This document shows positions 52,972 through 61,929 of a stretch of 64,000 nt of DNA, piece by piece. Position numbers and translations under genes: made by a program. The notes under the pieces are model-generated. The model was not told the DNA's origin and searched no databases. It saw nothing but the letters and a program-made list of their open reading frames with translations. Each line of letters starts with the position of its first letter. Within the stretch, counting starts at the first letter, position 1. This stretch comes from Kalaharituber pfeilii (Eukaryota; Ascomycota; Pezizomycetes; Pezizales; Pezizaceae): NCBI GenBank assembly GCA_015179045.1, contig WHUZ01000066.1:248001-312000 (forward strand), written 5' to 3'.

Positions 52972-53640
52972 CTATACTACTACCACTCCCACCAACCACC
53001 CTCCTTCATCTACCCCTCGTTCATGCTTGTCAAGTAGGAAATACGACCCCCATAGCCCCCAAACCCACCTTACCCATTCCATACCATTGTTTGACGGCAT
53101 CCGCTCCGCCCAAGAGGGGGCATGCAGCTGATCCAGGTATGTATTTTCTGGGATCAATGTTTCCTCTCTCAACCATCCTTCCACTGCGGCTGCCCCCGTC
53201 TTCACGACTGTTATATCCCAGTAGGGATTATTTCGCAACACGTGAGATGAGAGCCCACTCTGGTGGAGGATAGATTGGAATGCTGGTGCCGATTCATCCA
53301 CTTGGGGAGGAGGATACGTTAGTGGGAGCCTCAGCGTCCGAACCCGATAGTCCAACAACTGAACTTTCATGACGAGTGTGATTACCTTGAGAGGTGGAGG
53401 TGGGACAAGAGCGACAGTGGACGGTAGGGCGTTGTTGTCCTGATTAACACACGCAACCATTGCTTCCGCCACCGGACAGTCTGTTTTTTTTTTGTTTTTT
53501 TTATATTATCAATACTCACGTGCTGCCACTGGACAGTCTGAGCCATCCCTCCGGGAGGTCTGTGCACTATCCTTTAAACCTCTACCATATGGCCACCACG
53601 TAGGGTTCGGGTATGACCATCCTAGAGATAGAGATGGAGG
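52972..53640 (-). pseudogene. family A member A8, interrupted by two LINE-A tails
   Basis: The intact distal part (53472-52972) encodes AEAMVACVNQDNNALPSTVA, ITLVMKVQLLDYRVRTLRLP, LTYPPPQVDESAPAFQSIL, YWDITVVKTGAAAVEGWLRE, MPSNNGMEWVRWVWGLWG and EGGWLVGVVVV. Its 5' continuation is cut by a 42-bp LINE-A tail (53484-53525) and resumes at 53526-53640 as SLGWSYPNPTWWPYG, which matches DWSYPEPT of A6, then is cut again by a 275-bp LINE-A (53640-53914). Beyond that only a short match is possible. The domain itself is undamaged, so inactivation was by insertion and recent relative to A7. Confidence 0.75.
53484..53525 (-). mobile_element. 42-bp LINE-A tail in A8
   Basis: Flanked by CCACCGGACAGTCTG (53469-53483) and CCACTGGACAGTCTG (53526-53540), 15 bp with one mismatch. 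The content is a T-rich tail and TATCAATACTCACGTGCTG. Confidence 0.75.
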
Positions 53641-53914
53641 AAAATGGCCAGGAGGATACTCGGACCTAAAGACACCCCCTCAATCAGAAGGGGAAAGAGA
53701 CAAACTGGTGGAGCTGATGGAATGGGCGGAAAGAGATTAGCAGACGGGACGTTATCTTTGACCTTTATTTTCATTCAGGCATCACGTTTAGGGTTATTTT
53801 CATTCAGGCATAACAGTGTCATACTTAGCGTTATTTTTCATATCTAATGTAACTAAACCTCGCCATAGCCCATAGGGCGGCATATGAGTAATGGAATTAA
53901 AAAAAAAAAAAAAA
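53640..53914 (+). mobile_element. LINE-A 3' end in A8 (275 bp)
   Basis: Exact 14-bp duplications AGATAGAGATGGAG at 53626-53639 and 53915-53928. Encodes the ORF2 end (SEGERDKLVELMEWAERD) and carries the 3' UTR with CTCGCCATAGCCCATAGGGC, GGAATTAAA and poly(A). Confidence 0.85.
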
Positions 53915-54194
53915 AGATAGAGATGGAGACAGTGTTCCCAACGGGCCGGCCAGGCCAGGCCATTTGCGTAAATTTAAGCGATTTTAGAATTTAACCCAGG
54001 TGAATTAGATTTTAATAGTCCTGGATATTTCCACTATTAGTAATTGACAGTCGCCCATTAGGTAAAATTACTGATAATTATCAACCTCATTAACCTCTCA
54101 GATTCGACGGCCTATAACTCTATAAGTTTCTAACGGAATCAAGCAGTGGTTCTGAAGCAGAAGGGGTGCCGAAGTCTGCAAATACAGTGGCTGG

Positions 54195-54486
54195 TAGTGA
54201 GCGGCACGAGCCGAGCCAAGATCATGCTAGTGTTTTTCTTGACAGCTCGCTAAAATGCTTAGCCAGTGCAAGGTTTCATAAACTGTAAATACCTAATATA
54301 GTAATAATTAGAGACTTGGAGCTCATTCTGACCTACCAACAACTTCGAAATGCACAATTTAGCTGATAGTAGTGGGAAAGATGAAAATTTAGCTTAGTTT
54401 AGTTTAGTTTGTCAATATTATGTATATAATCAATCCAGGCTCGAGCTCATGCCACGCCAGCTCGAGCCAGCTCGAGCCGCTCACTA
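54195..54486. mobile_element. hAT-like MITE (292 bp)
   Basis: Terminal inverted repeats TAGTGAGCGGC and GCCGCTCACTA are perfect over 11 bp and extend to about 17 bp with one mismatch (A/T-CGAGC). Exact 8-bp duplications GTGGCTGG at 54187-54194 and 54487-54494 match the hAT signature. The interior is AT-rich, contains TTTAGTTTAGTTTAG and has no coding capacity. Confidence 0.75.
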
Positions 54487-54529
54487 GTGGCTGGAGGAGA
54501 GTTATGAATATTGGGAGATTTTGCTGAAG

Positions 54530-55810
54530 GTATCATCATCAAAGAATTGAGTCCCGTCTGTTGTATTATCTAATAGGTCCTTTATTTCTAAAATATATAT
54601 ACTTGAATATAAAGTGTGATACATACTTGACTAAAGTCGTAGACCAATGCGGTTTAAAATTCTAGATATACGGGAGATTCTACCCATTCAAGTACTCAAA
54701 CAATCGGGTAAATGCTGGCCTCACTTCACCTGGATAGCTCTGGAGTGATTCGTTTAATTGGCTCGAACCTGCCTGAATGGCGCTCTTACCATTCTTTCTA
54801 TATAAAGTTGCATGATACAAGCTCTTCAGTGCGTCATCATCCTCAATGGCCTGCAACTCTAGAATCATGACATTATTATAGTATAGCATGCTGACACTTA
54901 GTAGGTACAATAAGCAGTCCACTCTCAATATCTTTTAGCCATGTTGTAATATCAATTTCTTCTAGATTCGGGTCTGGAACATCTTCTTCTTCAGGGTCCG
55001 AAGTATCTTCATTAGCTAGAGCATCTTTATTTACTGGAGCATCTTTGTTAGCTGGAGCATCTTCGTTAGCTAGAGTATTCCGTTACGAGATGACTACCCA
55101 GGGCCCATGGTTCATTTATCACATTAGCTTATGCAACTGTAAGTTTGCCTTCTTTGAATATTGCTGTATAGGTTCCTGAAGGTTCATTACCTTCTTGTTA
55201 TGTGATAGCATCTGGGCATCCCATAGCTAATTCCGGTCAATTCTTGATAAATTAATAATGTAATCGAATTCAGCAAGCTTTTCGGCCCATTCTGCCTGTT
55301 ATATATTTAATCTTAGCTTAGTCTGGAAGTACTGTAGTCTTTGATGATCTGTATATACTTCAAACTGCATTATTAAACTAAGAAACTATGTATGTCAGTG
55401 TAGTAAAGAGCTGACAATTACTTATAACTCTTTATCATGTATAGGCCAGTTGCGTTAATGTTACTTTAGTAACCATAAATGGTAGTTTACTAATTTCCAC
55501 TGTCAGGCTTCTCCCTTATTTTTATCTGTTGCTGGATATAATTGAGAGAATACTCTTACAATAGCTTGATTTAATATATCTGTTTCAATGAGTGTAGGTG
55601 GTATTCTATCATACTGTGCAAGTATAGGAGCAGATTTAAATAGTTTTTTCAATTCATCAAATGCACTCTATTGTTGTTCAGTCCAGGACCATGGTATATC
55701 CTTACAAGTCAACTCAATGAGTGGCTTAGTTTATACACTGTAATTCTTGATAAATCATTTGTAGAAGTTAATGAATCCTAGAAAGGACTGTACTTTTTTC
55801 TTTCTTTGCA
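54530..55810 (-). pseudogene. degenerate gypsy-type pol (RT, RNase H, integrase zinc region)
   Basis: Minus-strand reading from 55800: VQSFLGFINFYK, stop, FIKNYSV, stop, TKPLIELTCKDIPWSWTEQQ, stop, AFDELKKLFKSAPILAQYD, then RNase H pieces (PIHDKEL, FEVYTDHQRLQYF, QAEWAEKLAEFDYIINLSR). After an acidic linker come TTWLKDIESGLLIVPT and HDSRVAGH followed by RTEELVSCNF, the HHCC zinc region of integrase. Stops sit where CAA, CAG, CGA or TGG codons are expected in the family, and the block is AT-rich. This pattern suggests repeat-directed C-to-T mutation. No LTRs were matched to it. Confidence 0.75.
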
Positions 55811-55924
55811 GTGCTTTCTAATCTTGGAGAGTAGTGTGATCGCGATCCCAATGTTGGGGAGTAGGGTACTTCGTCATCCATATCTATTTGTGCAAGCGAG
55901 TAACTTCAAAGGGTTGAAGGCGAG

Positions 55925-55996
55925 AACGTTTGTTGAGTAAAGGTAAAAGGTAAAGGTGAAAGGTAAAGCGTTGAGGTAAAAGGTAAAAGGTAAGGC
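55925..55996 (+). repeat. AAAGGTAAAGGT-type simple repeat
   Basis: Imperfect tandem GTAAAAGGTAAAGGTGAAAG units directly before the LTR-like TGTTACGG at 55999. Confidence 0.6.
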
Positions 55997-55998
55997 GT

Positions 55999-56300
55999 TG
56001 TAATGTTACGGTGTCTGCGATTGCAGCGAAATGTAGGTGTAACTTAGGACAACGCTTGGAACTTGACCTTTGTATAGAGGCCGTGGAGACCTCTATATAT
56101 AGGCGTCCAGCGTGTCGGTTATTTGCATTATTCTATTTAACATTGAGGGCTAACTAACAAGCTTCTCTCTCTTCACCATCATAACTATGGATGGCGTGAT
56201 TATCATGCGTCATCTCTCATCGCCATGGCATCATTGATACTTTGTTCGGTCACCCTGACAGGGTCCTGACGTAGTAGAGGTAACCTTATGTCACTGTCAG
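55999..56300 (+). mobile_element. LTR-like sequence related to 2030-2345
   Basis: Starts TGTTACGGTGTCTGCGATTG and continues AGGACAACGCTTGGAACTTG, with a TATA-like CTCTATATATAGG near 56090. The same sequence occurs inverted at 2.03-2.34 kb. It runs into the 3' part of family B copy 4; the boundary between them is unclear. Confidence 0.5.
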
Positions 56301-56484
56301 TAAAGCTGCAGCATACCAATGCGCAGGAAGCAAGTAGGAACTTGGGGATCAATGGCAACTGCAGCGCATCTTGATCGGCAGGGGATGTTGGAATATGGGT
56401 AGCGATGTAGCTATAGCTTTCTGTTACCTGCTTCAATTGCGCAAGCGTCACAAGGGACCCTTTAACTTCAAGTAGCTTGCTCAT
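56203..56484 (-). CDS. family B copy 4 (93 codons)
   Basis: Minus frame with ATG at 56484: MSKLLEVKGSLVTLAQLKQV, TESYSYIATHIPTSPADQDA, LQLPLIPKFLLASCALVCCS. Just upstream, in frame, lies FKVGAPKIPL, which extends the match to copy 3 (WEIGTYKFSLMINSFELL), so translation may start earlier or this may be a second exon. It has the longest frame resembling family B. The C-terminal part overlaps LTR-like sequence. Function unknown. Confidence 0.45.
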   Translation of the reverse strand: MSKLLEVKGSLVTLAQLKQVTESYSYIATHIPTSPADQDALQLPLIPKFLLASCALVCCSFTDSDIRLPLLRQDPVRVTEQSINDAMAMRDDA

Positions 56485-56564
56485 CAGAGGAATCTTAGGG
56501 GCGCCGACCTTAAAGATACAGCAGCAGACGGCGCCAAATCTCTGTCATCAGGGGCATTGTGTCT

Positions 56565-56625
56565 TTTTTGGTTTTTTCCCATCACGTAACCATGCGTACA
56601 GACTGTCAGCGTGTGGCGGAACCTT
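56565..56625 (-). mobile_element. LINE-B-type tail, degenerate
   Basis: GGTTTTTTCCCATCACGTAA, then CCATGCGTACAGACTG and GTGTGGCGG. Diverged from the consensus. Confidence 0.45.
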
Positions 56626-56716
56626 GGCAGGCCCACTTGATTACCCTGAGGCAGAACTGTGACACCGGATGGCGGGACGGATCACCCATGCTGTCTATCA
56701 AGTATCTACATGACCT

Positions 56717-56785
56717 CTTTTTTTTTTTTCTGTTTTTTTGTCACGTCACCGCGCTTGCAGCTGTTCGCCATGGCAGGGCATGAGC
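56717..56785 (-). mobile_element. LINE-B tail
   Basis: T-run, TTTGTCACGTCACCGCGC, TTGCAGCTGTTCGCCATGGC, AGGGC. Matches the end of the 14.5-15.6 kb copy in reverse orientation. Confidence 0.6.
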
Positions 56786-56829
56786 TATGTTTTCTAGAGT
56801 CGCAGATTGCAGTCCTGGCTTCTGTTGCA

Positions 56830-57655
56830 AGTGGGGTTTGCTCCGTGGAGTAGAAGTGGCATTGGAGATGGTGTTCCTTCTCTTTTCGGCTGGTGGACCT
56901 CTCTTTTTCTTAACCCTGGGTAGTCATGCGTTGGGCTGGCGTTGTCTTTTGGGGTAGTGCTGATATTTGAGCAGCTGCTTCTGCATATATGGGCTGCTTG
57001 GTTACAGTATCAGCATTACATATACACGGTGTGATTTCGGTCTCTGCTGGAATTACATTGTGCAACTACTGTTCACTCTGTATTGTTTCCGCAGATCGCA
57101 ATGAAAAGTGACACTTTAATCAGTTGTAGTACGAGATCGTTTATGTGATGCTATACTGTGAATTTCTCAACATCCTTAGTAGGTCATCAAGGGGGTTCAA
57201 ACTTATGTCCTTGGGATTGGGTTTCAAATTTCAATATCCCCACACATGTGTGTTAGCACTGTGTGGACTGCCTTAAGTTGTAACCCCAAAGGCTCAATGC
57301 ACTTGAGCTCTGGTATGATTCCATGATGTCCCTTTAGTATCTGTGCCCGTTCTGAGTCTACTGACGGTGTTTCCTCATCACTCCATGTCCTTGGACTTTG
57401 TATTTGCCCTCTCGTGATTGGCTAGGACTCAGTATGCCGATTTCAAGGATTCAATCGTGTTGCTAAGGGAGGTGAAGAGGCTGAAAATGTCCAAAAGTGT
57501 TGTCCCTGGAAGAAAACTTGCAGAATTGAGTGTTCCGGAATTAAAATTAGATTAAAGACTGAGCTTTCGATCTATTTAGGTTTCGATAGGGGGATGTTGT
57601 GCTTGCGGAGTTCCTTCTGATAGCTCTTCCCGCCGAAGTGGTTGTCGCTGCTGCG
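56830..57655 (-). mobile_element. LINE 5' end and ORF1 relic
   Basis: 57490-57655 matches the LINE 5' UTR (GAATTAAAATTAGATTAAAG, CTTTCGATCTATTT, GGGGGATGTTG). On the minus strand downstream of it, frame pieces resemble ORF1 but are broken. The copy may have lost its 3' part; the LINE-B tail at 56717 has the same orientation but belongs to the other family, so it is probably separate. Confidence 0.5.
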
Positions 57656-58354
57656 CGCGGGCCTTTAGTCATCATGGGCGTGCCGTTCTCAATGCAGGCA
57701 CACTTTAGAAATTAGTTACTATAACTTACGATACGATCGTTGACATCCCTTAAGTCCAATTAGCGAAGCGTTTATGCACGAAAGGCAATAAACCGGATAC
57801 CATCCAGGTACTAGCAGTAGTACTACCGGGCCCTGTCGTGGGGAGGAAATGGATAGGCCGGAATCCCCCCGAAGAGCCTTGGCAATAGCGCATATGGTGC
57901 AATTCAAGTCGGTGCAAAAGTCCAAGAGATGGATGAGGTGGTATCTGGTGAGACGGACGAGCACGTCAAGAATGTTTCAGACGATAAAGATGGGAGATTT
58001 GGTTAGGGCGTTGGGTTGGTATGTATATAAAAAACGAAACTGGATGTCAAGACATAGTTTGAACGGAGCAACGGTAAGCGAGGTTACTTGGCTTTAAAAA
58101 AAGAACGGAGGCTTTATAAGCATAGTGTGGCATTTTTGTTCGCGAACCAACCAGCGCCGTCAAAAACATATGGTCATTTTCGCGTGGCCAGCCGATTCAC
58201 GAACCCCTGGGCCAGCGGCAACATGAATGTACATATGTACTTACATGCCCAGGAGCGAACTCAGCTTGCTGAGAAGCGGATGGGTTGATTACAAGCTGCA
58301 CAGAGCTTTTCGTCCCAATTAGGAAAATGCCAAGACCCATCGTCGGCTTATGCT
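57656..58354. other. no gene recognised
   Basis: An 82-codon plus frame (57849-58097) and its antisense partner show no recognised feature. Confidence 0.4.
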
Positions 58355-58490
58355 ACCGAAATGGCTGCCGAAAAGGCTGCCAAAACGGCTACCGAAAGGG
58401 CTACTGAAAAGGCTGCTGAAATGACTGCTAAAACGGCTACTGAAATAGATAATGAAATGGCTACCGAAATGGCTACTTCAATGGCTAGGG
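58355..58490 (+). repeat. 12-bp tandem repeat encoding 4-residue units
   Basis: About 11 copies of a 12-mer of the form AAAnGGCTnCyG. In the plus frame they read AEKA, AKTA, TERA, TEKA, AEMT and similar. Open for 73 codons, but coding is unproven. Confidence 0.7.
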
Positions 58491-58494
58491 CCGG

Positions 58495-58865
58495 CCATGC
58501 CTGTCAAATTCAGCTCATTCCACCTCATCTTGCACCATCGGGTCGGGCCAGCTATACGTGTCAAATTCAGCTCATGTCGTGAAGTCGGGCATGCAATTCG
58601 TGTGAAATTGAGCTCATTCTACCTCACCTCATGCTGTCCGGCCGAACCTGCCATACCTGTCAAATTCAGCTCATTCCACCTCATCTCACGCTGGCAGGAC
58701 GGGCTGCCACATATATCAAATTCAGCTCATTCTACATCATCTCACGGCGGTAGGTGGGGGCTGCTATACCTGTAAAATTGAGCTAATTCTTCCTCACCTG
58801 AGGCCGTGGGGCCGGACCTACTATATCTATTAAATTCAACTCATTCTGCCACATCTCATGCCCGG
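58495..58865 (+). repeat. 56-bp minisatellite, about seven units
   Basis: CAAATTCAGCTCATTC recurs near 58505, 58562, 58602, 58658, 58714, 58770 and 58829, mostly at 56-57 bp spacing, with CCACCTCATCTCA and GGGC-rich parts between. One spacing is shortened to about 40 bp. Confidence 0.75.
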
Positions 58866-59400
58866 AATGTCCCTGTCCAGTCACTTTCTGACTGGACAGA
58901 AGCCGGGATAAGTGACGCTAAACTATACAAGCGACCGCTAATATACTACTAGCCAGTAAAATCTATATAGTACTGAGATAAAAGTTCTCGAGAATAACTT
59001 GGGCCTCCTCTCTTATCGGGCTAATAGATTTCTATACTTTGTAGCTATGATCTCTACAAGTGGCTTCTGATCAGCACTTTTAATACAACTGTGGAAATCT
59101 CTGTCAACTTGAGTAAGTCGTCCCATCAAACTAATCAAAATAAAGATAGCTTGACTTCTATGATATTCTCCTGAATTAAGAATAAATCTATCTTAAAACT
59201 CCCTCCTCATCTTCACCCCTTTACAACTCCGCAATTTGACAATGCAAAGGTAAGAGTCACTTTTATTCCATTGGCACTACTATATTAATACTGAAAAAAT
59301 TATAGGTTATCGGGTTGTACTGTAATAAACTTGCTACTTAAGAAACTTGAATGCTATGGTGGATAGCCTAATAGGTAAGTGAGAATGCACTATACGATTC
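58866..59400. other. AT-rich, no gene seen
   Basis: No open frame of note and no repeat recognised. Confidence 0.4.
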
Positions 59401-59401
59401 A

Positions 59402-59725
59402 GTGAAGGGTTCAGCAAGCAATTCATTATGTGAGCTAACTAGCAGCTTAGCAGATGGGTTAGAAAGTTCAACAAGTTCAGCATGTAGTCCTACAAGCGAT
59501 TCGGCAAGTGATTCGGTAGGGGATTCAGCAAGCACTTTAGCGGGAGATTCAGCAGGCACTTTAGCGGGGGATTCAGCAGGTACTTTAGTGGGGAATTCAG
59601 CAGGTACTTTAGTGGGGGATTCAGCAAGCACTTTAGCGGGGGATTCAGCAGGGGATTCAGAATTTCAGGAGATTCAGCAGCCAATTCAACAAGCAATTCA
59701 GCAGGCCAGTTCAGCGGGCAATTAA
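59402..59725 (+). CDS. possible repeat protein (107 codons), DSAGTLAG units
   Basis: The plus frame starts MKGSASNSLCELTSSLADGL, continues Ser-rich, has about five 8-residue units DSA-(G/S)-TL-(A/V)-G between 59522 and 59645, and ends FQEIQQPIQQAIQQASS. Both strands are open through the repeat (the minus strand reads AESPAKVP units), as expected for any 24-bp repeat free of stops, so the ORF alone is weak evidence. If translated it would be a low-complexity Ser/Gly/Thr protein without signal peptide. Confidence 0.35.
   Translation: MKGSASNSLCELTSSLADGLESSTSSACSPTSDSASDSVGDSASTLAGDSAGTLAGDSAGTLVGNSAGTLVGDSASTLAGDSAGDSEFQEIQQPIQQAIQQASSAGN
59522..59645 (+). repeat. 24-bp tandem repeat, about five units
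   Basis: Unit GATTCAGCAGGCACTTTAGC plus GGGG, with A/G and C/T variants. Shorter GATTCAGCA-based repeats continue on both sides to about 59725. Confidence 0.75.
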
Positions 59726-60006
59726 GCAAGTGATTCAGCAAGTTGTAGTTGATGGGTGGGCAACTGGAAAGTGGAAGTTTAGAAGAGATAGTGAGCGTAG
59801 TGGTGAGATTTTAGTTAGAGAAGTTGATTAGATAAAGTTGACAGATATAATTGTTGTAAATATGACTGCAGCGGAGGGATGTGAGTTTCCAGATCAGGAA
59901 TGTGACATCTAAGGGTAGAGACCAATTTTAAAGGTGCGGGTCTTGATAATACAGTGCTATCCTTCGGTGTTAAATGTACACCTCTATCAGTTTTTCTCCT
60001 CTTGAT

Positions 60007-60085
60007 GTCACCCCCCAGGGCGCATCACCCCTCTAGGCGCGTCACCCCCTAGGCGCGTCACCCCCCTAGGTGCGTCACCCTCCTC
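60007..60085 (+). repeat. 17-bp GC-rich tandem repeat
   Basis: About five units of CTAGGCGCGTCACCCCC. A hairpin CCCCGAGCGAAGCGACTGGGG follows at about 60101-60121, and GCGAGCGTAGCGAGCGGGC lies at about 60255. The block is GC-rich within AT-rich surroundings and may mark an unrecognised mobile element. Confidence 0.65.
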
Positions 60086-60429
60086 AGCAGTTGTATAGAC
60101 CCCGAGCGAAGCGACTGGGGTCTCTCAGTAAGCATGGGTGCAAGCGGCTGAAAAAGTATATTTGCTACTCCGTGACAGACACCAAAGCCCCTAATCCCGG
60201 TCGCAAGTGTCGCAAGCTCTGCCTCAGCTCCCGCCGCACGCTCTGCCCCCATTGCGAGCGTAGCGAGCGGGCATTCTCTCGGTAAAGTATGTATTCGGAC
60301 AGGGGTACTAATGCACAACATACGCTATGTCCGAAAACATATTTTACTAGCTAGTAGTACAACCCATGCTCGGAGTGCAGGGATAAATTGAAATCACGAA
60401 TTCTCGTTTTTATTATATTACTCGACGAA

Positions 60430-60457
60430 ATTTTTTTTTTTTTTTTTTTTTTTTTAC
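60430..60457 (-). mobile_element. insertion consisting of a poly(A) tract only
   Basis: A run of 27 Ts (complement of poly(A)) is flanked by exact 10-bp duplications ACTCGACGAA at 60420-60429 and 60458-60467. No LINE sequence remains. Interpreted as a target-primed insertion whose cDNA ended within the tail. Confidence 0.65.
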
Positions 60458-60579
60458 TCGACGAATTCTCATCAAAAAATTGGAATGCCACAGTACATCT
60501 CACATTGCCCCACCACCAACTATTGCTTGCTTCATATTGCCTTGCCTCACACAACACATAAGAACAACAAACAACAATC

Positions 60580-61545
60580 AATGTCTGCTACCTCTCTCCT
60601 ACGTGCCCACGAAATCATTGCAGCTATGCAAGCCCATATTAAAAAAGCCTGAGAAGGGTGAAAGTTATGGGCTAAATTGTTGAGAACCGCAGCCGGCTTA
60701 AACGTTACTTGCCACTTCATTTAGATAGTATCGGTATTGGAGCATTTTCGCAGCTACAGGGGCAGGTTACACTGTATTGCATTGACATGCTAAAGCATGA
60801 ATGGCAAGCTGGATCATCTCCTATTTATGAAGCTTCTGATTCTGCCAGAAATATGGGAAATGTTGCATGTACTACATGCTCAATTATTCTCCAATAAGCT
60901 ATTCCTTGTCACCATTTTCTATGTACATTTTATCTTCTTAAACAGTCAATACCACTATCACTGATTCATCCTTGTTGGAATGTTGACAAGTCCGCATGGG
61001 GCTCTCATCAACAGTGGACTATGACGCTTGATACCACCCAGAGTTCATTATCTGCACCACTGATAACACCAAACCTCCTTCCTGATATCCAAGGCAAGCA
61101 TACCTTCGTTCAGACAGCATACAACCTCCCGTTTCATTGCGCAACCTTCTCATCTAGCAGCACATCAAGTTCTACAGTTTCAACATACAGTCCAAGAAGT
61201 ACAAAATTGTTGGAAAACCCCTAGTTTTCCAACCACTATTTTACCTTCTCCAGAACCAAACTTCCGGATACAGTTGCAAACAGCATCGAGCACATCGACC
61301 TCACGTAATCCAAAACGCATTAATTCAGCTAATGGGCCTACTGGGGCTGAGGTGGCTGAAACGGAACTAGCTAAACGTCAAGCTATTCAAGAGCGCAATG
61401 ATATTGCTGACCGTCATGCTCAGGATGTTATTGTCCTACACTTACGTAGAAAGATGGATGAAGCGCTGGAGTTAGCTGAAGAAATACCAGAGTACGATGA
61501 TGCAGATGTCATTGTGCTGCACTCACGCAGGACCTTGGAATAAGT
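60580..61545 (+). pseudogene. ORF remnants upstream of the DDE transposase relic
   Basis: Plus-strand pieces: MSATSLLRAHEIIAAMQAHI then a stop (60581), LQGQVTLYCIDMLKHEWQAG (about 60757), and a charged frame 61274-61543 with ETELAKRQAIQERNDIADRH and DVIVLHLRRKMDEALELAEE. Their proximity and orientation suggest the N-terminal part of the same element as 61930-62430, but no motif proves it. Confidence 0.3.
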
Positions 61546-61813
61546 GGGTCGATGTAGGCATGGGATGTGGACATGGGTTGTACGTATTAGTAACTTAGCG
61601 GGATGACTCCGAACAGGTACTTTTTACCTGTCCGCTCAGGAACAGGTAGTTCCTTGTACGGTAAGCGGATCGCCAGTGGCGTGCGCTAATATGCAGAAGT
61701 TTCAAGGGTTACGATTCAGAGGTACCTAAGCTAAGATATTCTGTACAATGAGCCTCAGTAGAGAGCTAAAGCTGGAAGTTAAAAGCGGACATGTTGTAAC
61801 ATTGCCAGCCCGC

Positions 61814-61903
61814 ATTAGTAAGCAGCACCATATGTGGGTAAGAACTGTGAGCAATCGCACCTTAGGGCGGCCTGCGATTAATGATATAAAAAAAAAAAAA
61901 AAA
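61814..61903 (+). mobile_element. LINE-A tail, short
   Basis: GCACCTTAGGGCGGCCTGCG, then ATTAATGATAT and poly(A). AGCCCGC occurs on both sides (about 61807 and 61904) as a 7-bp candidate duplication. Confidence 0.6.
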
Positions 61904-61929
61904 AAGCCCGCTGGCGGTCACTTACACTG

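Noticed and set aside
54680..54928. 82-codon minus ORF in the gypsy relic
   Set aside because: It is a different frame from the integrase zinc-region relic (HDSRVAGH...RTEELVSCNF), which explains the sequence better.
58355..59725. CRISPR-like array
   Set aside because: Units are contiguous tandem repeats with no unique spacers, and the window is eukaryotic.
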